Shown here piece by piece: positions 1-8,319 of a stretch of 64,000 nucleotides of DNA (position 1 is its first letter; each line of letters starts with the position of its first letter). A model generated the notes under the pieces. It had not been told where the DNA came from and did no database searches. It worked only from the letters and a program-made list of their open reading frames with translations. This DNA is from Vicingaceae bacterium (GTDB lineage: Bacteria; Bacteroidota; Bacteroidia; Flavobacteriales_E; Vicingaceae): the NCBI GenBank assembly GCA_018402765.1, contig JAGYIE010000002.1:868001-932000 (forward strand), given 5' to 3'. Both the position numbers and the translations under genes were made by a program.

Positions 1-1329
1 GGTGCTAATACTGCAGTATTTGAAAATGCAGAAATCAATATTTCTTCTGTAGCAGCAAATCAAGATACTATTTATCTGAGGTGGTATCAAGGAGAAACTA
101 GAAATTATTACTGGATGATTGATGATATCGCCATTGTGGAAGGGCCAGGAAATCAGTTAGAGATTACAGAGGTGTTTACGAGTTTTGGTAATGATCAATA
201 TGAGGGATATTATGCCCAAGTGCCCGTAGGTCAAACCCAACCGTTAACCTTTGGTGCAACCATTCGAAATACAGGTGGTTTTAATGCTACTAACGTAGAT
301 TTAGAGGTTGCAGTGTCTAAAACTGTTGTAGGCGAGGTGTTTAACGACTCTTCAGCTAGTGTTGGTTTGCTTGCTCCTTTACAAGATGATACCTTTGATG
401 TAGTTACTCCTTATGGAAATAATGATGGACCTGGAGCATATACCGCAACTTTATTTGCACGAGCTGATTCTGCAAGTGGAATCCCTTTAAAAGCAACTTA
501 TAGTATCCCATGGATTATATCTGATAGCGTTTTTGCTAAAGATTTTGGTAATGCTGGTGGATCTATCGGACCGGGTTCTTATGTAGGTGGTGATAATGAT
601 GGATCACGAATTGGAACAAAATACACCTTGACTCAGTCTTGGCAAGTTAACTCCCTTTCTTATTATATTACCAATACTGCTGATAATGTAGGCGTAGAAA
701 TTAAAGCTAAAATTTGGGGATTTGATACATCTCAGTCTACTGTAGATCAAATGATATCTGTGCCGGGGATTAAAGCACAAAATCCGATTCCTTACATAAT
801 CCAGCAATCTGATTTGGGAACTTGGATAACCCTATCTATGCTTCCATATGTAACATTACCTGCTGGTCAATATGTGGCAGCAATAGAGCAGTCTGCAGGA
901 AATGCAAATAATCAAGAATTAAGAATTGGTAGAGCAACCGATATTGAAGAATTGCAGCCGTATGGAAACAACTTTTCTTCTTTTGTTTATGCAAATGATG
1001 CCACTCCTAATTGGGGAAATATTTTTGCTCAGCCGATGATTCGAATGAACATAGATATTCCAACAAGTATAAAAGAAAATACCAAAGCTTTTGAATCGAA
1101 TATTGTGCCAAATCCTTCAAGCGGTCAATTCTCTATCCGTATGAATGAGCAAGTGAATGTAAATTCTATTCAAGTTTTCAGTATAGAAGGGAAGCAAGTA
1201 CATTTTATGCCCATTGGACAAACGACTCAACTGATAGAAATGGATTTAAACGAATTGGACAAAGGAGTTTATTTCCTTCAAATTAATTCAGAACAAAATC
1301 GAGTGGTTGAAAAAATTGTGATTCAATAG
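1..1329 (+). CDS. T9SS cargo protein with type A sorting domain, 5'-truncated
   Basis: The frame is open from base 1, so the gene starts upstream of the window; the first in-frame ATG (115) is internal, because the residues before it (AEINISSVAAN, YYWMIDDI) align with the middle of the two paralogues that follow. The visible part carries the end of a beta-rich jelly-roll-like region, a middle domain and, in the last 75 residues, a type A T9SS sorting domain: PNPSSGQFSI, then ELDKGVYFLQI and the terminal EKIVIQ. Such proteins cross the outer membrane through the type IX system and are released or anchored on the cell surface. Enzymatic function unknown; I see no catalytic motif. A strong hairpin terminator follows, so it is probably transcribed separately from its paralogues. 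Confidence 0.9.
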   Translation, partial: GANTAVFENAEINISSVAANQDTIYLRWYQGETRNYYWMIDDIAIVEGPGNQLEITEVFTSFGNDQYEGYYAQVPVGQTQPLTFGATIRNTGGFNATNVDLEVAVSKTVVGEVFNDSSASVGLLAPLQDDTFDVVTPYGNNDGPGAYTATLFARADSASGIPLKATYSIPWIISDSVFAKDFGNAGGSIGPGSYVGGDNDGSRIGTKYTLTQSWQVNSLSYYITNTADNVGVEIKAKIWGFDTSQSTVDQMISVPGIKAQNPIPYIIQQSDLGTWITLSMLPYVTLPAGQYVAAIEQSAGNANNQELRIGRATDIEELQPYGNNFSSFVYANDATPNWGNIFAQPMIRMNIDIPTSIKENTKAFESNIVPNPSSGQFSIRMNEQVNVNSIQVFSIEGKQVHFMPIGQTTQLIEMDLNELDKGVYFLQINSEQNRVVEKIVIQ

Positions 1330-1344
1330 ACTAGATTATTGACA

Positions 1345-1376
1345 TAGGGGACTTTATTTAAGGTCCCCTATTTATT
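1345..1376 (+). terminator. Rho-independent terminator of first T9SS gene
   Basis: Eight-base perfect stem TAGGGGAC / GTCCCCTA with a 10-nt loop, followed by a T-rich tract, 16 bases after the stop codon. Confidence 0.8.
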
Positions 1377-1504
1377 TTAAGCAACTATTTTGTTAAAAAA
1401 GGTGTCTTATGAAATATATTGTGCCAGTTAAAATGGAAATTATCGTCGGAATATTCTAAACTTTATTTAAGAAAGTTTGTATAAAAATATTAAATACGTT
1501 CATT

Positions 1505-3373
1505 ATGAAAACAATAAGTTTATCTCTTTTATATTTCATCAATACATGTTTAGGTATAACCTTAATTGCTCAATCTTCACACATTGAGGAGTTATCACCT
1601 TTACCAAAAGTGCAGTCTGCTTATGAATTAGGGCAGAGGCCACAGCTGAGCAATTTTAATAAAGCACCAGGAGATACACTGTTTTATGAAGACTTCGCAA
1701 ATGGTTTTAACACTAACGGATGGACTTCTAATGATGGAAGTTTTAATGGATTTGATTGGATTTATACGACGAATGCACCTGGCGGTCAATATTCTATTTC
1801 CACTCCTGCATTAGTCTCTGCAACTTCTTCAAATGGGTTTGCATCTTTACCTTCTGATTTTTATAACACACCAACTCCTCCGGCTGGATTTATACAAATG
1901 GATGCCTCGCTTACATCTGGTCCTATTTCCATAAATGCTGTATCCGGTGTATTATTAAGTTGGACACAATCGCAGCGTTTTTGTTGCTCTACTTTAGATC
2001 AATTAGAGGTGCAAGTCTCAACCGATAGTATTAATTGGATCGCTTTTGATGCGTCTTTCGGTAGGCCAGCAAATTCATTTGTTACCGAAACTGCTCAAAT
2101 AGATATCTCAGCAATAGCTGCAAATCAAAATACAGTATATATTCGCTTTTATCAGTCTGCTTCGCACTATTATTGGATGGTAGATGATATCGTACTAATA
2201 GAAGGTGGAACTACTCAGTTAAGTGCAAGTGATACCTATCTTTTAAATCAAAGTAATCAGGAAACGTACTATTCCATTTATCCTTGTTTTATTCCTCCAA
2301 TATTCACTCCAGCAGCAGAAATATTTAATCCAAGTAATACCAATGCTACAAATGTTCGATTGTCTTCAGCTATTATTAATTCTGGAAGAGTAGAATACAC
2401 AGGAACATCTTTAGTGAATGGTTTAATTCCCTCTTTTCAACGGGCAAATTTTCAAATGTCGCAGCCGTATATTAATTCCGGTTTAGTAGGCAATTATGAA
2501 GTTATTTATAAAGCCACTTCAGCTAGTCAGACTTTAAGCTTTCCAAATAACTCAATTCCTTTTCAAGTTTCTGATTCTGTTTATGCAAGAGACCTTGATA
2601 GTGCCATAAGTGACATAAGCCCATCAGATTTTGCGGGAGGTTCAAATAATGGGAGCAAAATAGGTGTGCATTATTTTCTAAAAAGTCCTGGAAGTATTTC
2701 ATCTATAGCTTATTTTGTTGCAAACAATCCACTAAATATTGGCGTAGTAGTTAAAGCTTCTCTTCTTCTTTTTGATACTACCAATGGTATTGTTGGGAAT
2801 GCAATAGCAGTTGGTCAAAATACGACTATTACGGCAAATGATTTAGGAACCTGGAAAATACTGCCAATAGGCACTGCAAATCAAATTATACCCCCTGGCA
2901 ACTATTTGGCTGCTTTGGAGCAAGTTTCAGTTGGAGCCAATAGAGAGCTGCGAATAGGACGAGATAATCTTGCCGAAGTTCTTGCTCCTTTTGGAATAGA
3001 TTACGTGACATCAGTTTTTGTAAATGGAAGTGTAGTAGGTTGGGGAAATATAGCTTCATTACCGATGATTCGACTTAATTTTAAATCAAGTAATAACTGT
3101 ATTGTTGGTGTTGATGAGCAAAAGAAATCGAACACTAAGCACACCTTGTTTCCAAATCCATCCAAGGGCTTAGTTAATATACAACTATCTAGCAACCATT
3201 TAGTAAATAAAATTGAGGTGTATTCTATCGAAGGTAAACTAATCACTACTGAAGTTATTGCAAATCAAGAAAACCTATTAACGATTGATTTAAGTGATCA
3301 ATCAAAAGGTGTTTACTTTTTACGATTTATTTCAACGGATGAAATTCTAACAGAGAAAATTGTAATAGAATAA
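1505..3373 (+). CDS. T9SS cargo protein, paralogue 2
   Basis: Secreted protein of 622 residues, complete. A signal peptide (hydrophobic to about residue 22, ending IAQ) precedes GDTLFYEDFANGF, a motif shared with paralogue 3, then a beta-sandwich-like region with the conserved RFCC(S/A)S/T-D-(R/Q)LEVQ(V/I)STDS stretch at about 157-175 and WMVDDI at about 225. The C-terminal 75 residues form a type A sorting domain (FPNPSKGLVNIQ, DLSDQSKGVYFLRF, final EKIVIE). The N-terminal half resembles MAM/concanavalin-like folds; this is inference from pattern only. Flanked by hairpin terminators on both sides. Role unknown: surface adhesin or secreted binding protein are both possible. Confidence 0.9.
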   Translation: MKTISLSLLYFINTCLGITLIAQSSHIEELSPLPKVQSAYELGQRPQLSNFNKAPGDTLFYEDFANGFNTNGWTSNDGSFNGFDWIYTTNAPGGQYSISTPALVSATSSNGFASLPSDFYNTPTPPAGFIQMDASLTSGPISINAVSGVLLSWTQSQRFCCSTLDQLEVQVSTDSINWIAFDASFGRPANSFVTETAQIDISAIAANQNTVYIRFYQSASHYYWMVDDIVLIEGGTTQLSASDTYLLNQSNQETYYSIYPCFIPPIFTPAAEIFNPSNTNATNVRLSSAIINSGRVEYTGTSLVNGLIPSFQRANFQMSQPYINSGLVGNYEVIYKATSASQTLSFPNNSIPFQVSDSVYARDLDSAISDISPSDFAGGSNNGSKIGVHYFLKSPGSISSIAYFVANNPLNIGVVVKASLLLFDTTNGIVGNAIAVGQNTTITANDLGTWKILPIGTANQIIPPGNYLAALEQVSVGANRELRIGRDNLAEVLAPFGIDYVTSVFVNGSVVGWGNIASLPMIRLNFKSSNNCIVGVDEQKKSNTKHTLFPNPSKGLVNIQLSSNHLVNKIEVYSIEGKLITTEVIANQENLLTIDLSDQSKGVYFLRFISTDEILTEKIVIE

Positions 3374-3394
3374 ATTAACGATATATTTTTTAAG

Positions 3395-3428
3395 AAAGCG
3401 GCTCTATATTTTCTGTAGAGCCGCTTTT
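3395..3428 (+). terminator. Rho-independent terminator of paralogue 2
   Basis: AAAGCGGCTCTA paired with TAGAGCCGCTTT, 9-nt loop, continuing into TTTT; 21 bases after the stop codon. Confidence 0.85.
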
Positions 3429-3468
3429 CCTTAACTTACAGTGTCTTTAAAGCCTAAACTGATTCATT

Positions 3469-5328
3469 ATGAAGAAAGCCTTTCTTTTTTTGGTAGTAGT
3501 TAATTTATCTCTCCATGGGTTTTCTCAAGAAAATCTTACTGCTGAAACTACTCAACAATTGAGAAATACAGATTTGAAGGAGATGAAAATATCATCGAGT
3601 AACCTAGATAAAGCATTTGGAGATACCCTATGGTATGAAGATTTTTCAGGAGGTTTTACTACTAATGGATGGAGTTCCATAGATTCTAATCAATTCGGTT
3701 TTGACTGGATTTATACGACTGCAGCACCTGGAGGACAGTATTCTACTACAATTCCAATTATCAATTCTTCTTCAGTTTCTAATGGTTTCGCTTCTTTACC
3801 TTCTGATTTGTATAATACGCCAACTCCCGGCGCTGTTGTCAACATATATGCTTATTTAGTTTCTAGTGCAATTGCCATTTCACCTGTGAGGAGCTTAAAA
3901 TTACGTTGGAGACAAGCTCAACGATTTTGCTGTGCCTCTACAGATCGGTTAGAGGTACAAATATCTACAGATAGTGTTAACTGGGCTTCTTTTGATGCGA
4001 AGTTTGGAAGAGCGGCTAACACTAATGTTACTGAAGATGCGGAAATTGACATCACATCAGCTGCAGCTAATAGTTCTACCATTTACATTCGATTTTTTCA
4101 AACTGCTTCTCACTATTTTTGGATGATTGATGATATTGCCCTGATTGAAGGATACAATAATGCAATCGAACTGGACAATCCTGAGATGATATATGGTGTT
4201 GCAAATGATAACTATTATGCTAAAATTCCAAAAGTTTTTGCAAATCCATATCAACTAGGAGTGAAAGCTACATCCATTGGAGGTGATAATTCTCGAAATG
4301 TAAAACTGAATGCAACCATTATTAAAAACAATACCACTGTTTTTAATTTACAATCTGCTTTATTAGATAGTTTAGAGAGAGATTCTTCCGCTCAATTAAT
4401 AACGACTACCTATGGCAATAATGATGGTTTGGGAGCTTACGAAATTAGATTGTTTATTGATTCTGATTCTATTAATCAAGTATTAAAAGTAGATACGATT
4501 CCTTATGAAATTACAGATTCTATATACGCTAAAGACGATGGGACAGCTGAAGGCTATTTATCTCCTGGAGCTTTTAGCAACCCAATTATGAGGGGTCGCA
4601 TAGGCACTAAATATTATTTGAATTCCGATCAATTATTAACTTCTGTAGCTTTTTACATTGGTAGAGATAATGAGAATGTTGGAATAGGCTTAAAGGCTCA
4701 GGTTTGGGGCTTTGATGGAACACAAACCATACTAACTGATGCTATTGAATTACCTGGTAAAAAGTATGAGAGTGCCGAATACATCATTGATAGCACAAAT
4801 TTAGATAGTTGGTTTACTTTTTCTATAAAACCGGCAATTATGTTAGATTCAGGTGAATATGTTTTAGCATTAGAACAGGTTTCAGGTGACACTTTAAGTT
4901 GGCAACAAATGAGCTTGGGAAGAGATAGAGATTCAGATTTTTATAATAACTACGAAGATAATTTGAATTCTTTTATCTATCGAAGTTCTCCAAATCCAGT
5001 TTGGGGTAGAGTTTATGCTCAACCTATGATGCGAATGCATTTTGGTAAAACAACGATTGGTTTTAAAGAATTTACAAAGAAGCAGAGATTGTTTTCCGTT
5101 TCACCAAATCCATCTACAGGTCAGTTAGTGCTTGATTTAAAATCTCTTTCTGGTGTGTTTCAGATTAGAGTAGTCAATGTGTTGGGCCAAGAGAAGTATG
5201 TCAATCAGTTAAGTTCTTATACGAATCAATTACATCCACTTGATTTAACCAATTTAGAGAAAGGAATCTATTTTGTGATTTTAGAGACAGAGGGAATTCA
5301 ATCGGTAGAGAAAATTGTAATACGTTAG
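3469..5328 (+). CDS. T9SS cargo protein, paralogue 3
   Basis: Complete 619-residue secreted protein. Signal peptide MKKAFLFLVVVNLSLHGFSQ, then the shared GDTLWYEDFSGGF motif, GFDWIYTTAAPGGQYS, the RFCCAST cysteine pair and FWMIDDI, and a second half with YAKDDGTAEG and PGAFSNP. The C-terminus is a type A T9SS sorting domain (VSPNPSTGQLVLDL, NLEKGIYFVIL, ending EKIVIR). It is closer to the truncated first gene in its middle domain (TYGNNDGLGAYE versus PYGNNDGPGAYT) than to paralogue 2, which has diverged there. No catalytic signature seen. Confidence 0.9.
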   Translation: MKKAFLFLVVVNLSLHGFSQENLTAETTQQLRNTDLKEMKISSSNLDKAFGDTLWYEDFSGGFTTNGWSSIDSNQFGFDWIYTTAAPGGQYSTTIPIINSSSVSNGFASLPSDLYNTPTPGAVVNIYAYLVSSAIAISPVRSLKLRWRQAQRFCCASTDRLEVQISTDSVNWASFDAKFGRAANTNVTEDAEIDITSAAANSSTIYIRFFQTASHYFWMIDDIALIEGYNNAIELDNPEMIYGVANDNYYAKIPKVFANPYQLGVKATSIGGDNSRNVKLNATIIKNNTTVFNLQSALLDSLERDSSAQLITTTYGNNDGLGAYEIRLFIDSDSINQVLKVDTIPYEITDSIYAKDDGTAEGYLSPGAFSNPIMRGRIGTKYYLNSDQLLTSVAFYIGRDNENVGIGLKAQVWGFDGTQTILTDAIELPGKKYESAEYIIDSTNLDSWFTFSIKPAIMLDSGEYVLALEQVSGDTLSWQQMSLGRDRDSDFYNNYEDNLNSFIYRSSPNPVWGRVYAQPMMRMHFGKTTIGFKEFTKKQRLFSVSPNPSTGQLVLDLKSLSGVFQIRVVNVLGQEKYVNQLSSYTNQLHPLDLTNLEKGIYFVILETEGIQSVEKIVIR

Positions 5329-5445
5329 AAAAGTATTTTAGGAAAATACAGGAAATTTTAGATTTGAAATCTAATTTGACTACTTATAGAACAATGCGCA
5401 TCATTGTTAAATTGATCCATTTGCCCGGCTTACAATGAATTGTTA

Positions 5446-5473
5446 AATTTATCAATTATTAAATTGATAAATT
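5446..5473. terminator. AT-rich hairpin between convergent genes
   Basis: A perfect 12-bp inverted repeat (AATTTATCAATT / AATTGATAAATT) with a 4-nt loop sits between the third T9SS gene and the end of the minus-strand ABC gene, overlapping the latter's stop codon. Position suggests a shared terminator, but the stem is weak (AT-rich) and there is no clear T-run. Confidence 0.4.
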
Positions 5474-6223
5474 ACTTTTATTCACCAAACGTTTCATCAC
5501 ACTAGATGCAAAAACAAAGTCAGAAAGTTCTTGATTTGTAGTGGTCAGAATACTGTCACTATTACCTTCCCACCATTTTTGCCCTTTATGAATAAAGATT
5601 ACTTTTTCACCTATCTCCATCACTGAGTTCATATCGTGAGTAACAATAATAGTTGTCATTCCGTACTCTTTTGTTATTTCGCTGATTAGTTGATCAATAA
5701 CAATAGAGGTCTGTGGGTCTAATCCTGAGTTAGGTTCATCACAGAAGAGGTATTTTGGCTTCATGGAAATAGCACGAGCTAAGGCAACTCGCTTTTGCAT
5801 TCCACCACTAATTTCGGCTGGATACTTATGATTAACTCCAGTCAATTGAACGCGCTCTAGGCAAAAATTAACCCGTTCTAGAATCTCATCGCTCTTCATG
5901 TCGGTATGCATTTGAAGTGGAAACATTACGTTCTCTTCAATTGTAAGTGAATCAAATAATGCATTTCCTTGAAAGAGCATTCCAATCTCTGTGCGAATCT
6001 CTTGACGTGACTTATTATCTAAAGAAGTAAATTCTCTGTCATCATAAAATACTTTGCCTGTATCAGGTTTAATGAGCCCAACTGTGCACTTTGTTAAAAC
6101 AGACTTACCCGAACCACTAGCACCTATGATAAGATTTGTTTTACCTTGATCGTAGGTAACATTAATGCCCGACAAAATTTGCTCCCCATTAAATGCTTTG
6201 CTAATATTTTCTATTTTAATCAT
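5459..6223 (-). CDS. mlaF: MlaF-type ABC transporter ATPase
   Basis: ATPase subunit of a phospholipid (Mla/MCE-type) ABC transporter of the inner membrane. The 254 residues contain Walker A GASGSGKS (34-41), the signature ISGGMQKR (138-145), where GGMQKR is typical of the MlaF branch, Walker B YLFCDEPNSGLD (158-169) and the H-loop THD (195-197). It begins at the base next to the stop codon of the upstream permease gene, so the two are translationally adjacent. In Proteobacteria the partner MlaD is usually next in the operon; no MCE-domain gene is seen here, so the substrate-binding component must be elsewhere. Known role of the family: maintenance of outer-membrane lipid asymmetry. Confidence 0.92.
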   Translation of the reverse strand: MIKIENISKAFNGEQILSGINVTYDQGKTNLIIGASGSGKSVLTKCTVGLIKPDTGKVFYDDREFTSLDNKSRQEIRTEIGMLFQGNALFDSLTIEENVMFPLQMHTDMKSDEILERVNFCLERVQLTGVNHKYPAEISGGMQKRVALARAISMKPKYLFCDEPNSGLDPQTSIVIDQLISEITKEYGMTTIIVTHDMNSVMEIGEKVIFIHKGQKWWEGNSDSILTTTNQELSDFVFASSVMKRLVNKSNLSI

Positions 6224-6964
6224 TTAAATAAGCAATAATTGAGTCAAAACATAATTAACTAAAAGAATAACAATACTACTAGTTACAACAGCTTTAGTGC
6301 TTGCCGCTCCAACTGCTAATGACCCTCCTTTGGTGTAATAGCCGTAATAGGAGGGAATTGCAGTAATTATAAAGGCAAAAAATACTGTTTTTACAATTGC
6401 GTAATAAACCCCAAAGACCTTAAAGTCGTACTCTAAGCCATAGATATATTCTGCAGTAGTAACGATGCCTGTACCCCACGCAATGATATATCCACCTGCC
6501 ATACCAATGAACATGCTTATAATCACCAAGAAAGGATTAATGATCATTGCAGCGGTTATCTTTGGTAGGATTAAATAAGATGCGGAGTTAATTCCCATAA
6601 TTTCCAGTGCATCTATTTGTTCAGAAACACGCATTGTTCCAATTTCTGAAGCAATATTTGATCCGACCTTACCTGCTAAAATCAGAGCGATAATAGTAGG
6701 AGCGAATTCTAAAATCATGGATTGGCGAACTGTGAAACCCACTGTATAAGCTGGGATAAAAGCACTGTCGATATTAGAAGATGTTTGAATAGTAATTACT
6801 GCTCCCATAAAGAATGAAATAATAGAGATTATTCCTAAGGAACCAATTCCTAATGAGTCGATTTCAAACATGAGTTGACGCCAAAATATCTTCATTTTCT
6901 CAGGTTTGCTAAATGTTTTAGCAATGAGTATTGAGAATTTTCCAATGTGAGATAATAGGCTCAT
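6224..6964 (-). CDS. mlaE: MlaE-type ABC transporter permease
   Basis: Polytopic inner-membrane permease of 246 residues, partner of the MlaF-type ATPase directly downstream. The family core is present: FMGAVITIQ, EFAPTIIALILAGKVGSNIASEIGTM (the coupling-helix region that docks on the ATPase) and EIMGINSASYLILPK. Five to six hydrophobic segments can be counted. Length is close to the usual 250-260 residues. No promoter was identified; the upstream 200 bases contain a hairpin that probably ends the preceding efflux operon. Confidence 0.92.
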   Translation of the reverse strand: MSLLSHIGKFSILIAKTFSKPEKMKIFWRQLMFEIDSLGIGSLGIISIISFFMGAVITIQTSSNIDSAFIPAYTVGFTVRQSMILEFAPTIIALILAGKVGSNIASEIGTMRVSEQIDALEIMGINSASYLILPKITAAMIINPFLVIISMFIGMAGGYIIAWGTGIVTTAEYIYGLEYDFKVFGVYYAIVKTVFFAFIITAIPSYYGYYTKGGSLAVGAASTKAVVTSSIVILLVNYVLTQLLLI

Positions 6965-7033
6965 CTAATAGTGTTTTGTTACTGCGCTCAGCGAAATAGT
7001 TAATTTAACGCTTTGCTAAATTAATTAAATCAA

Positions 7034-7070
7034 TAGAAGCATCAAGTTTTTTTAAACTTGAATGCTTCTA
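7034..7070 (-). terminator. Hairpin ending the metal-efflux operon
   Basis: TAGAAGCATCAAGTTT pairs with AAACTTGAATGCTTCTA with one bulged base and a 4-T loop. It lies about 100 bases past the efflux adaptor gene on the minus strand, before mlaE. The trailing tract is only moderately T-rich on the minus strand. Confidence 0.55.
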
Positions 7071-7173
7071 GTTTTGATTATCTGTTGTTAATCGATTACA
7101 AACTTTATCCCACCTGCAATAAGATTTGCAGTAAAACCTGAGTTTCTGGAATAAAATTAATTTAAAGATTATT

Positions 7174-8307
7174 TTATTCTTCTTCTCTAATCAGTGAATA
7201 AACGCCATTAGTTAAATATTTATTTTCATTAATTGGTAGGTCAATAGCGATGAATTTATTGGACTTTTCTATTACTTTAATCGGCTCTTTTGAGAAATAA
7301 TAGTTTTCATTATCACTCTTAATAAGCTGTAGCGCGTAACTATTGTCTCCCATTTCCTCAATGCTTGTTGCAGGGAGCGCAGTAAGTTCCCTTTCAGAAA
7401 CGTCAATTTGTGCAGAAACATACATACCAACTGCAAAGTACTGTTGCAAACTGTCATTTATGTGTGCATGAACTCTAACAGTTCTTTTATTCGCATCTAT
7501 GGTCGGAGAAACTAAATGAACCTCTGCAGAGTAATCTGCTTCACTACTTTCTGGAATTGTGAAGGTTATATGTTGTCCTTTTTTGATTTTAAGAGCATCT
7601 TTTTCAAATATTTCAAGTTCTAAGTGCATGTGGTCAGAATTTGTTATCTCTAAAATTGGATCAGTCGCTGAAACGTAGCTTCCAGTTGTGACCTTTAAAG
7701 CCGATATATTTCCACTAATCGGAGCTTTTATAATAGAAGTAGAACTAATATTATCTTTATTTAAAGAAGCGGTAGAGATACCAATTAGTTGCAATGTTTT
7801 CTCAAGACCTTTTACGGTAGCTAAAGTACTTTTATAGTCACTTTCTGCTTTTAAGAAATTTTTCTCCGAAGCAATTTGTTCATTGTTCAACGTTTTTTGT
7901 CGATTGTACTCTGCTTCAAGGTAATTAATTTGTTGTTTTTGTTCTAAATATTGCTGTTGCAAAGCAATGAACTCAGGGTTTTCAATCACTACCAAAGTAG
8001 CTCCTTTTTCCACATAGTCTCCTAAAAGAAGCGGAGTAGATTTAATGAATCCACCCATTTTTGCATTGACTAATACTTTATTTTGTGGTGGTACATCAAT
8101 TTGTCCAGTAGTTTGGACTACTGTGCTAAAAGGTTGTTTTTCAAGTTTACTTAACGTCATTTTGTTGTACTCAAATTGTTCTTTTGATACCACTATTTCG
8201 TTTAACACTGTACTTTCAGTTTTGACTATTTCTTCAGCTTTATTGGCACAAGATTGAAACAATACAAGTGTAAAGATGACAACGGTGGAGTTGATATATT
8301 TTGGCAT
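7174..8307 (-). CDS. RND efflux periplasmic adaptor lipoprotein (CusB/HlyD family)
   Basis: Membrane-fusion protein linking an inner-membrane RND pump to the outer-membrane channel. The N-terminus has a lipobox-like LFQSC with Cys20, so it is probably an inner-membrane-anchored lipoprotein. Then come a barrel-sandwich half-motif (VNAKMGGFIKSTPLLLGDYVEKGATL), a coiled-coil hairpin (about 115-170), the second lipoyl half (IIKAPISGNISALKVTTGSYV) and a beta-barrel. Length 377 residues, usual for the family. It follows the CusA-type pump by 12 bases, so one operon. The pump type points to metal-ion substrates; the C-terminal metal-binding extension of some CusB proteins is absent. Confidence 0.88.
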   Translation of the reverse strand: MPKYINSTVVIFTLVLFQSCANKAEEIVKTESTVLNEIVVSKEQFEYNKMTLSKLEKQPFSTVVQTTGQIDVPPQNKVLVNAKMGGFIKSTPLLLGDYVEKGATLVVIENPEFIALQQQYLEQKQQINYLEAEYNRQKTLNNEQIASEKNFLKAESDYKSTLATVKGLEKTLQLIGISTASLNKDNISSTSIIKAPISGNISALKVTTGSYVSATDPILEITNSDHMHLELEIFEKDALKIKKGQHITFTIPESSEADYSAEVHLVSPTIDANKRTVRVHAHINDSLQQYFAVGMYVSAQIDVSERELTALPATSIEEMGDNSYALQLIKSDNENYYFSKEPIKVIEKSNKFIAIDLPINENKYLTNGVYSLIREEE

Positions 8308-8319
8308 TGGTTTTATTTT

